Counted from the first letter of the stretch, positions 1 to 6,966 are shown. The stretch is DNA of 8,211 nucleotides from Gammaproteobacteria bacterium (GCA_003540955.1 DPMX01000364.1:1-8211); one strand, 5' to 3'. The notes: a model not told the origin generated them from the letters alone. Made by a program: numbers and translations.

Positions 1-967
1 TGGTTGGCATCCCGGTACTCGGACCGCCGCGTTGCGCGTCAACAATTACTAGCGGAATTTCACCCATTCCCAATTGCCCGATACCTTCCTGCATAAGTGA
101 AAGCCCTGGGCCACAAGTAGCTACCATCGTCCGGGTGCCAGTTAGCGCTGAACCGATCGCCATGTTGATTGCCGACAACTCATCTTCCGCTTGCCGCACT
201 ACGCCGCCAAATTGTGGTGACCATTTAATTAGCCAATCCATAACGTCGGTGGAGGGAGTAATCGGATAACCCGCAAAAAAACGTCCCCCGGCAACCGAAA
301 AACCAAAAGCCATTGCCTCGTTTCCAGTTATCAACATATGCGGCTTACCTTCTATTTCCTGGATCCGATAAAGGCCTTGCCCTTCGATATACCCAAGTTC
401 ATCGGCGAGTGAAAGACCAACGGCAAGCGCATCAAGGTTGTATTTCATGATTTGTGGCCCCATACGCTTAAAGCGATCCTCGAATGAGACTCTCATGGTG
501 TCGTCTGGTAACCCGAGGATGCGCCCAATAAGACCAAAGCTAATACTATTCTTATATATGTCACGTCGAAACGTTTTTACCGCCTGCCGGCTGAGTGGAG
601 CACCAAAAGCGCGGATCTCGTCTCCTAGTATCCCGTCCGGTAAGGGACCTCCTGAGTTGTCGTACAACACAATGCTGTTTTTATTTAACTGTCGGAGATT
701 TTTTGGCACTGCATCGATATCAAAGGCCACGAGTAAATCAATGTGATTCCCGATAGTGTATCGCTCGCCCGAAAATGCGCGCAGCGTTGCCGCCGTGATA
801 CCCCCTTTGATCCGAGATAACACATCGCGCTCGGTATAAACGCTCATGCCATTTTTGCGCAAAACAGACGCAAGTAAATTAACTACTGTAAGTGACCCAT
901 CGCCACCCTGCCCGGACACGATCACATTAAGATCCTCGAGATCTGGTTGGATAGTCTCCTGACTCAT
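1..967 (-). CDS. 2-oxoacid:acceptor oxidoreductase, fused gamma-alpha subunit (KorA-like), partial
   Basis: Subunit of a thiamine-diphosphate, ferredoxin-type 2-oxoacid oxidoreductase, which interconverts a 2-oxoacid plus CoA with an acyl-CoA plus CO2 in the cytoplasm. The 322 visible residues translate without a stop and run off the left edge. Residues about 14-200 are the gamma domain, beginning VIVSGQGGDGS (about 16-25), with the family motif RIKGGI near 52-57. Residues from about 208 are the alpha pyrimidine-binding domain, with the signature YPITPST at 234-240, EDELSAI at 261-267 and ATCGPG at 283-288. The gamma-before-alpha fusion is typical of two-subunit KorAB-type enzymes. The thiamine-binding beta subunit should lie just beyond the left edge. 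The ATG at 967-965 overlaps the upstream TGA stop (ATGA) and has a perfect AGGAGG seven bases upstream. Substrate (2-oxoglutarate, pyruvate or other) cannot be read from this part. Confidence 0.9.
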   Translation of the reverse strand, partial: MSQETIQPDLEDLNVIVSGQGGDGSLTVVNLLASVLRKNGMSVYTERDVLSRIKGGITAATLRAFSGERYTIGNHIDLLVAFDIDAVPKNLRQLNKNSIVLYDNSGGPLPDGILGDEIRAFGAPLSRQAVKTFRRDIYKNSISFGLIGRILGLPDDTMRVSFEDRFKRMGPQIMKYNLDALAVGLSLADELGYIEGQGLYRIQEIEGKPHMLITGNEAMAFGFSVAGGRFFAGYPITPSTDVMDWLIKWSPQFGGVVRQAEDELSAINMAIGSALTGTRTMVATCGPGLSLMQEGIGQLGMGEIPLVIVDAQRGGPSTGMPT

Positions 968-2256
968 GACGATGCCTCCTGATCTTGATTTTCCGTTCCT
1001 GGTTTAACCCAGCCTTTGTAGAAGTTCTTCGGGTCTAGATTGCCAATCTCTATCCGTTCTTCCAGCGTCGGCATTAATGCGGGCAACGGGCGATTGCGTT
1101 TGTATTTTGATAACCGCGCAAGTAGATCCCGTGCCTTTGGCTCATCGTCCATCGGAATTTCCTCGATCCAACCGGTTTTCAATATCGACTGGTATGCCTC
1201 GTGACCTGCTTCTGTTCGGATCACAGTGAAGGTGTAGCCATCAGGACCAATCCCACCAAGACCGATATCAGCGTTGTCTGCCGCATAATCCATACAATAC
1301 AAACACGCCGGCCGCGCATACTTCCCGAACGCTTTTAGAGATTTATTTTCTTCACGGCCATCGTCTAGTTGAATAACAACTTTGCCTTTGATGTTAATGT
1401 TTTTTATCTCGGCTTTCGTAACCTCAAGATCATCGGCTAAAGATTGTATGCCGTCCTCGGTAAAACTTTCAGAGCAGAACAAACCGATGACAAGCTTAAT
1501 ATTTTCTTGATACCACTTAGCAACATCGAGTCGGATACTACTAAATTGCTGCTGACGCACCCCGTCTACTTGGCACGGCACGCCAACAACGGCGATAGGT
1601 TTTATATCACTTTTCATTGCTTCAACCAAAGCAACCGTATTCGGTTGATAGGTGTATCGCGAGCGTGCCCCCGCGATGATTTCTTCTTCCGTCGTCGCTA
1701 TGTTAGCCGTGCCCATTTGTGGATTACCCGATACCTCGGTCCCAATAATCGCACCCTCTATATCGCCTTCGTTCAACATATGGATTAATAACGCGCTGCA
1801 TAAGCCACCGTCTTGCCCAACAAATTTTGGTGCCTTTTCCGTAACGCGAACAAAACAACCGTAGTTAAACGGACCGAACCCTAAATCCTGAATGGGTTCC
1901 TTCAATTTTATCTGCTCTGGCAAATCCTTATCGACAGGTCGAAGCACCGGGCATACATCCACGCACAGCTCACAGAAAACGCACGCGTCGTGGCGTGTAT
2001 CGACGGGCTTCTCTTCAACGTAGTCAAACACATCCACTGGACAAATTGTCAGGCACGCAGCGCAACCGACACATTTCCCTGGAGTTACAACCTCTCGCAT
2101 CAGCATGTCAACCGCCTTGAATCCACCGCGGTTGTACTCTGATCGCCAAGCGTAAGCCCACTCGTTAGGATCGCTATTTTCGTCACGCAGTAGTTTCTGA
2201 TAACGAGCATGAACCTCGTCGGTCAAATTATCTAATTCCAATGTGTTCTCCTTCAT
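964..2256 (-). CDS. FrhB-family (coenzyme F420 hydrogenase/dehydrogenase beta-like) iron-sulfur flavoprotein
   Basis: Predicted soluble electron-transfer subunit of 430 residues from the ATG (425 from a TTG at 2241). Two 4Fe-4S motifs lie near the N terminus: cysteines 62, 65, 68, 72 (CVGCAACLTICP) and 92, 95, 98, 102 (CVFCELCVDVCP). FrhB N- and C-terminal domains follow, with family-typical GVPCQV (225-230), GLFCSESF (258-265) and a CLYC pair (318, 321) before a Gly-rich IGLGGIG (331-337). Known relatives use FAD and iron-sulfur clusters to move electrons to F420, or act as F420-independent reductases such as BciB and 7-hydroxymethyl chlorophyll a reductase. The 4-bp overlap with the 2-oxoacid oxidoreductase gene suggests it is that enzyme's electron-transfer partner; this is inference. 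The first ATG has no ribosome site before it, whereas AAGGAG lies six bases before the TTG at codon 6, so the TTG is the likelier start. Confidence 0.9.
   Translation of the reverse strand: MKENTLELDNLTDEVHARYQKLLRDENSDPNEWAYAWRSEYNRGGFKAVDMLMREVVTPGKCVGCAACLTICPVDVFDYVEEKPVDTRHDACVFCELCVDVCPVLRPVDKDLPEQIKLKEPIQDLGFGPFNYGCFVRVTEKAPKFVGQDGGLCSALLIHMLNEGDIEGAIIGTEVSGNPQMGTANIATTEEEIIAGARSRYTYQPNTVALVEAMKSDIKPIAVVGVPCQVDGVRQQQFSSIRLDVAKWYQENIKLVIGLFCSESFTEDGIQSLADDLEVTKAEIKNINIKGKVVIQLDDGREENKSLKAFGKYARPACLYCMDYAADNADIGLGGIGPDGYTFTVIRTEAGHEAYQSILKTGWIEEIPMDDEPKARDLLARLSKYKRNRPLPALMPTLEERIEIGNLDPKNFYKGWVKPGTENQDQEASS
975..980 (-). promoter_or_regulatory. Strong ribosome binding site of the oxidoreductase alpha gene
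   Basis: AGGAGG on the minus strand, seven bases before the ATG at 967 and lying inside the last codons of the upstream FrhB-like gene. It fixes the start and, with the 4-bp ATGA overlap, suggests coupled translation of the two proteins in near-equal amounts. Confidence 0.8.
2248..2253 (-). promoter_or_regulatory. Ribosome binding site favouring a TTG start at 2241 for the FrhB-like gene
   Basis: AAGGAG on the minus strand, six bases upstream of an in-frame TTG at 2241-2239. The annotated ATG at 2256 overlaps this site region and has only AT-rich sequence before it. The residues lost by choosing TTG (MKENT) are not part of any recognised domain. Confidence 0.55.
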
Positions 2257-2492
2257 TCATTTATTTTTAGACCGACAACCCGGCAGATGTCAAAACTCCT
2301 GAAATCGCCCCTATTTAGTACTTACAACGGCAATTTCATTAGTGTGCTTTTCCCTTTCGGGCCAGATTAGATTATCGCCTGGTTTACTAATAGAACACGA
2401 TTTCTTTGTCCTCAAATACCAAAACCAGTTAGCTGCGTTACACTCGAGTTGGCCCGCAGTTTTTGCAGGAATTCCCCATGCGCCGTCAGTTA
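2257..2492. other. Intergenic region between the antitoxin gene and the FrhB-like gene; no toxin gene seen
   Basis: About 236 bp holding the candidate operon promoter at 2264-2293. A ParE-type toxin would be expected here on the minus strand, directly after the antitoxin, but reading the minus-strand frames shows no start followed by a ParE-like sequence. One frame is open for 79 codons (2550-2314) without a credible start codon and resembles nothing I recognise. No convincing terminator hairpin was found. Confidence 0.5.
2264..2293 (-). promoter_or_regulatory. Candidate sigma-70-type promoter of the FrhB/oxidoreductase operon
   Basis: On the minus strand a perfect TTGACA (-35, at 2293-2288) is followed after 18 bases by TAAAAA (-10, at 2269-2264, four of six matches to TATAAT). 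Transcription would begin near 2257, leaving a leader of only about 16 bases before the TTG at 2241, or essentially none before the ATG at 2256. Predicted by eye from consensus and position only. Confidence 0.5.
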
Positions 2493-2759
2493 TTAGACGA
2501 CACCAAAGCTGTTCAAACCCTCTCCTTCCATGCTGCTCCGTAACTCTTCTTTAGATTGCGCACGAATTTCATCGGCACTAAGTTCGGAAATCATACTTTG
2601 CTCTGCACGAATTAATTTTGCACGGATATACTCTATCTCTCGTGCCTTGCGGATAATGTCGTTTACTGCATCACTCTTGCTTGTGTATTCCTCGCTGATC
2701 ACCTGAGCCTTCAACCATTCATCGTTCGGGCGCGTTAATGAGATACTTTGTCTTGGCAT
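2493..2759 (-). CDS. parD: ParD-like type II antitoxin (ribbon-helix-helix), apparently orphan
   Basis: Small protein of 88 residues from the ATG at 2759. The N terminus (PRQSISLT, residues 2-9) fits the DNA-contacting beta strand of a ribbon-helix-helix dimer. Helices 11-21 (PNDEWLKAQV) and about 28-40 (SKSDAVNDIIRKAR) follow, with the SKSDAVNDIIR pattern typical of the ParD/CC2985 family. The charged C-terminal half (about 41-75) would wrap the toxin. ParD proteins repress their own operon and neutralise a ParE gyrase-targeting toxin. The reading frame is open for 18 more codons upstream, but that stretch crosses a promoter/operator-like palindrome, and AAAGAG lies eight bases before the chosen ATG. 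The last residues (about 76-88, SSMEGEGLNSFGVV) look unlike the usual family tail. No ParE gene follows within 236 bp, so the partner is either lost or elsewhere. Confidence 0.8.
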   Translation of the reverse strand: MPRQSISLTRPNDEWLKAQVISEEYTSKSDAVNDIIRKAREIEYIRAKLIRAEQSMISELSADEIRAQSKEELRSSMEGEGLNSFGVV

Positions 2760-2787
2760 GACCTTGGCTCTTTTTGAAAAGATAGTT

Positions 2788-2803
2788 GGTGTTATATTAC
2801 ACC
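2788..2803. promoter_or_regulatory. Palindromic operator candidate upstream of the parD-like gene
   Basis: The 16-bp stretch GGTGTTATATTACACC pairs at seven of eight positions about its centre. It sits 29-44 bp upstream of the antitoxin ATG and contains the minus-strand TAATAT/TATAAC sequence that could serve as a -10. Ribbon-helix-helix antitoxins bind such palindromes over their own promoter, so this is a reasonable autoregulatory site. Confidence 0.5.
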
Positions 2804-2846
2804 CAATACGCACCGCCGCATAACGATACCGATTCGACTAGGCGAT

Positions 2847-4040
2847 TTAGAAAAACCGGCCGAACTCGATCTGCAGGTAGTCGTCACGATGGAAACCAAA
2901 AAACGGATCGCTTGGATGCACGTCCCAGAATACACGAAACTCCACTTCCACCTTCCACCTACTACCGATTCGACGGCTTGCCTCGATATTAAACATCCTT
3001 GAACGTCCGTTGAGATCAATACTAATACCACCGAGAACGGTTGTATCTTGGGTGTCGTTCAAAACGACACGTGCACCGGTAAAGAAATCGTTATTAAACG
3101 GCGACAACGCTTTCTTACCCCGATCGTCAAAGTGATACTCACCGAGGATGCCTAAATCTACAACGGTGTCGAACAACCCGACTAATGTATATTCAAATCC
3201 ACCAACAGTCCCAACATAAGTGCCACCCTGCCCTGAACGCCTTATAGCTTCAAACTTCAGTAGCCAATTACCCTTTGTTGCTTGCGCGTCGGCCCCGGTT
3301 TGGTGAATCAAATCATAGTGAGGGGCTAGTACAGTCTCTCGCGCACTCGTTTGGCTCACTCGAAAAACCGGCTCCCGGCTAGTGCCCCAAAAATGATAAA
3401 GGCCTACATCGAAATCACCTATCGCGTGAGAGTAGCGCAGGGTCCAATCGATATGATCATCCTCTGCCGAGGAATCGTAAGTGGCACTGCTGCTATCGAC
3501 TCGTAGACCAGATCGCAAACGTCCCCTCACTCCGGGGAAAGTACGTTCCCGAAAGCCAATTAACGCATAAAAATCAACTGTTCCCCAATCCTGAATCAAC
3601 GCGACATTTACCATCGGCTGACCAAGTTTATCCTCAGTGTCAATATTCTCGACCAAATCAGTTTGATTAATGATATCGACCAAATGGTTAGATTCCGCCA
3701 CCCCCCAAAAGAGCTTGCGCACGCCTAAGCGCAACTCCCAGTTAATACTTGATTTTAAATAGGTTAATTCTCTAAGATCGATGTGGGTACGGCGGTCGTC
3801 GCCCTGATCCCATCTTGCAAACGGCACCAACAGAAGGCTCTGGTCTCCTCTATCCCACTGGAGGTAAATTTCCGGTTGAATGGAAAATGAGATGTTCCCC
3901 TCATGCTGCCGAAGATACGGCGCCTCATGTACAAAGCCTCTCATTTCGCCGGACACAAAACCGCTCAATTCCCACGGATTAGCGGTCACGGCATTCGGGG
4001 CGAGTCCAGCCAGCGCAATCAGAAATACGTAAGGGTACAT
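2847..4040 (-). CDS. Outer-membrane beta-barrel protein of unknown substrate, DUF1302-like in feel
   Basis: A 397-residue protein with a short hydrophobic N terminus and a likely signal peptidase I site after residue 20 (VTA, then NPWEL). After that come many alternating polar/aromatic stretches, such as SINWELRLGVRKLFWGV (about 93-109) and DWTLRYSHAIGDFDVGLYHFWG (about 198-219). It ends in YLQIEFGRFF; a C-terminal Phe after alternating residues is the classic signal for BAM-dependent outer-membrane insertion. The phrase WGVAESNHLVDIINQTD recalls bacterial outer-membrane proteins of the DUF1302 kind, but at 397 residues it is shorter than most of those, and I assign no transport substrate. 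The n-region before the hydrophobic core has no Lys or Arg, which is unusual for a signal peptide. A stop lies in frame four codons upstream of the ATG region, so no longer start is available nearby. No clear ribosome site precedes the ATG. Confidence 0.75.
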   Translation of the reverse strand: MYPYVFLIALAGLAPNAVTANPWELSGFVSGEMRGFVHEAPYLRQHEGNISFSIQPEIYLQWDRGDQSLLLVPFARWDQGDDRRTHIDLRELTYLKSSINWELRLGVRKLFWGVAESNHLVDIINQTDLVENIDTEDKLGQPMVNVALIQDWGTVDFYALIGFRERTFPGVRGRLRSGLRVDSSSATYDSSAEDDHIDWTLRYSHAIGDFDVGLYHFWGTSREPVFRVSQTSARETVLAPHYDLIHQTGADAQATKGNWLLKFEAIRRSGQGGTYVGTVGGFEYTLVGLFDTVVDLGILGEYHFDDRGKKALSPFNNDFFTGARVVLNDTQDTTVLGGISIDLNGRSRMFNIEASRRIGSRWKVEVEFRVFWDVHPSDPFFGFHRDDYLQIEFGRFF

Positions 4041-4360
4041 GTAGGCATAATACTAAGAGTCTACCTAAAATAGATCATAATTATTTATATAATTCAATAT
4101 TTTATATAATATATATAAAAAATTTTTAGATATAAGCTACAACGACTTGCACGCAGCACACCGTACTTTAAAGCGAATCAACCAAACTCGTCATTTTTAA
4201 CCCTATCCATTCCGTAAAAACCTAATCTGTAAAAATCTTGGATCACGGGCTGCATGAGGTACGCTACGAGATTAGAACGATACGAAACATTAATCCGAAT
4301 ATTCACGTAACTCATTAATAAATTGAATAATATTTCTTAGATAATACGAACACTAATAAG
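4041..4360. other. AT-rich intergenic region upstream of the outer-membrane protein gene
   Basis: No gene is supported in this 320-bp gap. From 4077 to 4128 there are 52 bases with only one C and no G, and several TATAAT-like words on both strands, so a promoter for the outer-membrane protein gene is likely here but its exact position cannot be chosen by eye. The part next to manC (about 4140-4360) would hold the 3' end of the manC transcript; I see no stable GC stem followed by a T run. Confidence 0.55.
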
Positions 4361-5809
4361 TCACCGCCGGTCATAAATATCATCAAACCGAACGATATCG
4401 TCTTCGCCAAGGTAGGTCCCCGACTGCACTTCGATTAACTCGCAGGGGCTAGCACCAGAATTTTCCAGTCGATGAGTTACTCCGATCGGAATAAACGTTG
4501 ATTCATTTTCTGACAACGTAAATTTCTCATCTCCACAGGTGACAGTAGCCGTTCCACTGACTACGACCCAGTGTTCTGCCCTGTGATGATGCATTTGTAG
4601 GGAGAGCGATGCACTCGGATTAACAATAATCCGTTTTACCTGAAAACCCGTCCCTATGTCTATTCTCTCATAGCTACCCCAAGGTCGATACACACGTCGG
4701 TGGACTAATCGCTCATCGCGCCCTTGTTCTTCGAGCCAGTCAACAATTTTCTTAACGTCTTGAGTTCGATCTTTTTTTGTCACCATAACGGCGTCCGACG
4801 TTTCGACGACGACCAAGTCTTCACAACCTAATACAGTCACTAAACGATGCTCCGCGATGACCACGTTGTCGTGACTACCATCGATATATGTATCGCCCCG
4901 GCGAACATTACCGTTGGCATCTCGATCAGATACATCCCAGATATTTGACCACGAACCGACATCTGACCAATTAGCGTCTAACGATACTACCGCGCCACGT
5001 TGACTACTTCCTCTCCCAATCGACTCTAGTACCGCATAATCAATCGAATCGCTAGGGCAGTTAGTAAATCCGGCTTTGTTTAACCGCACAAACTCACCAT
5101 CACGCAGAGACGACGCTACGGTTATCTGGCATGCCTCTAAAATCTTCGGTTGAAATTGACCAATCGCCTCCAGCCAAACACTCGTGCGCATAAGAAATAT
5201 CCCCGAGTTCCAAAGATAGCTACTGTCCGCTACATAACTTGTCGCGGTCACTAGGTCTGGCTTTTCTTTGAATTTCTCGATCCAATGACACTGCGGTTGC
5301 ACAGCCGTTATCGCCTCACCGAGTTGTATATATCCGTACCCTGTTGCAGGCTTATCTGGTATGACGCCAAAAGTTACTAAGGCTCCATCCATAGCCAGGG
5401 CCGCTCCTACTGCCACCGCGGCGCGAAATCCATCGATATCCTTGATCAAATGGTCCGCAGGCATAACGAGCAATAAAGGATCATCGGCTCCTTCTGCATT
5501 GAGTAATGCGGCACAGGTTAGCGCCGGTGCCGTGTTTCGCCCGACCGGCTCAAGAACAATGCCCTGCAATCGGTGATCGATTTGTCGTGCTTGTTCGCCC
5601 ACCATAAACCGATGTTCTTCATTGCAGATTACGAGAGATGGAAGAATCTCTAGATCCCCGCTAGTCGACTTGGCAATACGTAATAACGTGTCCTGAAGCA
5701 AAGTCGTGTTCCCGGACACGCATAAAAATTGTTTAGGATAGTGGTGGCGCGAAAGCGGCCAGAGTCGAGTTCCACCGCCACCCGCAAGAATTACTGGAGT
5801 AAGATTCAT
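4361..5809 (-). CDS. manC: Mannose-1-phosphate guanylyltransferase / mannose-6-phosphate isomerase
   Basis: Bifunctional cytoplasmic enzyme of GDP-mannose synthesis (type II PMI/GMP, also called AlgA, XanB or CpsB). The isomerase half converts fructose-6-phosphate to mannose-6-phosphate, and the transferase half makes GDP-mannose from mannose-1-phosphate and GTP. The full length of 482 residues is normal for the family. The N-terminal nucleotidyltransferase domain has LAGGGGTRLWPLSR (8-21) with PKQF (25-28), EPVGRNTAPA (87-96), MPADH (116-120), the sugar-binding EKFKEKP (178-184) and WNSGIF (200-205). The C-terminal cupin isomerase domain starts near RPWGSY (375-380) and carries QMHHHRAEHW (405-414) with metal-ligand histidines, GVTHRLEN (443-450) and the final EVQSGTYLGEDDIVRFDDIYDR. 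GDP-mannose feeds capsule, O-antigen or exopolysaccharide, but no glycosyltransferase is in view. It follows apbE by 86 bp on the same strand. Confidence 0.97.
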   Translation of the reverse strand: MNLTPVILAGGGGTRLWPLSRHHYPKQFLCVSGNTTLLQDTLLRIAKSTSGDLEILPSLVICNEEHRFMVGEQARQIDHRLQGIVLEPVGRNTAPALTCAALLNAEGADDPLLLVMPADHLIKDIDGFRAAVAVGAALAMDGALVTFGVIPDKPATGYGYIQLGEAITAVQPQCHWIEKFKEKPDLVTATSYVADSSYLWNSGIFLMRTSVWLEAIGQFQPKILEACQITVASSLRDGEFVRLNKAGFTNCPSDSIDYAVLESIGRGSSQRGAVVSLDANWSDVGSWSNIWDVSDRDANGNVRRGDTYIDGSHDNVVIAEHRLVTVLGCEDLVVVETSDAVMVTKKDRTQDVKKIVDWLEEQGRDERLVHRRVYRPWGSYERIDIGTGFQVKRIIVNPSASLSLQMHHHRAEHWVVVSGTATVTCGDEKFTLSENESTFIPIGVTHRLENSGASPCELIEVQSGTYLGEDDIVRFDDIYDRR

Positions 5810-5835
5810 AGTGTCTCACTACTGTCGTGTATCGA

Positions 5836-5870
5836 GTTTCTATCGAAACGAAGCCGGTCTTTTTTGACCG
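5836..5870. repeat. Two adjacent small inverted repeats in the apbE-manC spacer
   Basis: GTTTC-TATC-GAAAC occupies 5836-5849 and CGGTC-TTTTTT-GACCG occupies 5855-5870. Both arms pair perfectly (5 bp each). In minus-strand RNA the second hairpin has an A6 loop and comes first. Neither is followed by a T run in the minus-strand direction, so neither is a standard terminator; they may affect transcript processing or be chance. Confidence 0.35.
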
Positions 5871-5895
5871 CCCGGTTGTAGTTGAAGAGCAACGT

Positions 5896-6966
5896 CTATC
5901 TGTCGCCAACCGCTAAATCGAACGCCGGGGTAGTATAACTTCTTGTACCCTCACCTTCCGTCACGATAAAATAGACGGATAAGTCATGCTCCTCCGCCAC
6001 CCGTCTCCCTGCCTGGAACCCCAAGCTCATCAGCGCGGTCGCCCACGCATCTGCTAGCATAGCCGTCTCGTCAAGCACTGTGACGGCCGCTAGGTTATGC
6101 TGTACAGGCGCGCCTGTTCGTGGGTCAATCGTGTGGCCATAGCGGACGCCATCGCGCTCAAAATAATTGCGATAGTTTCCGGACGATGCCAAACCCGCAT
6201 TTCTTAGTACGATTGTACGCCTGATCGCAATTAAACGGCCGCCATTTACTGGACCCTCTATCCCAATCGTCCACTCTTGTCCCTTCGAGTTCCTGCCCTT
6301 AGCGCGGAACTCACCACCGATGTCGACTAAATAATTAATATGTCCCGTACTCTGCAATAGTGTCGCGACACGATCAACGGCGTAACCCTTTGCAACCCCG
6401 GAAAGATCGACATAAACATCCGGGTGCCGCTTTCGGAACGCATGCGGCCGCTCTTGAAGCTCAAACATGTCAACTCCAACTCGCGTTCGTGCTTTTGCTA
6501 ACGTGTCGCCACCTGGCACCATCGGAATACCTCGATCCGGGCCGAAACCCCATAAGTTGACGAGTGGTCCAACTGTGGCGTCAAAAGCACCGCCAGAATC
6601 TATTCCGACTGATACTGATGTTCGCAGCACAGTATACAAATCCTCTGATATGGGGATCCAGGCAGTAGTTCTATTTTTATTCAACCTCGATAGTTCTGAA
6701 GCCGGATCATATGTCGACATTGTTGCATTGATTACTTCAAGCAATGTTTCGATTTCACCTTCGAGTACACCCGGGTCTCGTTTTCCTCGATCTGCTACGG
6801 TAACGGCATATTGAGTACCCATCGTCGTACCATTAATTTTCACTGCCGACTTGTGCCTTTCGCAACCCGACCCAAGCGATATGACTACAAGCAACGTGCT
6901 ACTGACATAAGCGATACAGGTCACGAGATAGCACAGTATTGACGGACGTTGATTGATTTTGATCAT
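5896..6966 (-). CDS. apbE: ApbE-family FAD:protein FMN transferase, membrane-anchored
   Basis: Periplasmic-side enzyme that uses FAD to link FMN covalently to a Ser/Thr of target flavoproteins, such as NqrB/NqrC or RnfG, with Mg2+. At 356 residues it has the usual family length. Residues 9-35 form one hydrophobic export segment ending at Cys35. Family motifs follow in order: GTTMGTQYAV (46-55), MSTYDPASELSRLN (83-96), FDATVGPLVNLWGFG (128-142), VDLSGVAKGYAVDRV (186-200), DIGGEFRAKG (215-224), SGNYRNYF (262-269), HTIDPRTGAPV (278-288) and TAMLADAWATAL (301-312). By family analogy D306 and T310 are the metal and catalytic site. The sequence before the cysteine is LGSGC, with Gly at -3, an atypical lipobox, so it may be a lipoprotein or simply a signal-anchored protein. 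No Nqr, Rnf or other flavinylation target is in the window. It is divergent from the MoxR gene, and its start has only weak ribosome-site matches. Confidence 0.95.
   Translation of the reverse strand: MIKINQRPSILCYLVTCIAYVSSTLLVVISLGSGCERHKSAVKINGTTMGTQYAVTVADRGKRDPGVLEGEIETLLEVINATMSTYDPASELSRLNKNRTTAWIPISEDLYTVLRTSVSVGIDSGGAFDATVGPLVNLWGFGPDRGIPMVPGGDTLAKARTRVGVDMFELQERPHAFRKRHPDVYVDLSGVAKGYAVDRVATLLQSTGHINYLVDIGGEFRAKGRNSKGQEWTIGIEGPVNGGRLIAIRRTIVLRNAGLASSGNYRNYFERDGVRYGHTIDPRTGAPVQHNLAAVTVLDETAMLADAWATALMSLGFQAGRRVAEEHDLSVYFIVTEGEGTRSYTTPAFDLAVGDR

Noticed and set aside
438..746. Plus-strand 102-codon open frame.
   Set aside because: It lies wholly antisense to the well-supported 2-oxoacid oxidoreductase gene and its translation resembles no protein family.
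1444..1864. Overlapping plus-strand open frames of 114 and 70 codons.
   Set aside because: Antisense to the conserved part of the FrhB-like gene; shadow frames.
2353..2365. Small CCC-GAAA-GGG hairpin as a terminator after the antitoxin gene.
   Set aside because: The stem is only three base pairs and no T run follows.
2314..2550. Minus-strand frame open for 79 codons across the gap after the antitoxin gene, a possible toxin.
   Set aside because: It has no credible start codon, begins in the antitoxin gene in another frame, and shows no ParE or RelE features. An open run of this length can occur by chance.
2760..2813. Longer 106-residue version of the antitoxin starting at 2813.
   Set aside because: The extra 18 codons contain the palindromic promoter/operator candidate, and the ParD family begins near the ATG at 2759.
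4214..4235. Direct repeat of GTAAAAA with 15-base period in the AT-rich gap.
   Set aside because: Only two copies of a simple A-rich word; expected by chance in this composition.
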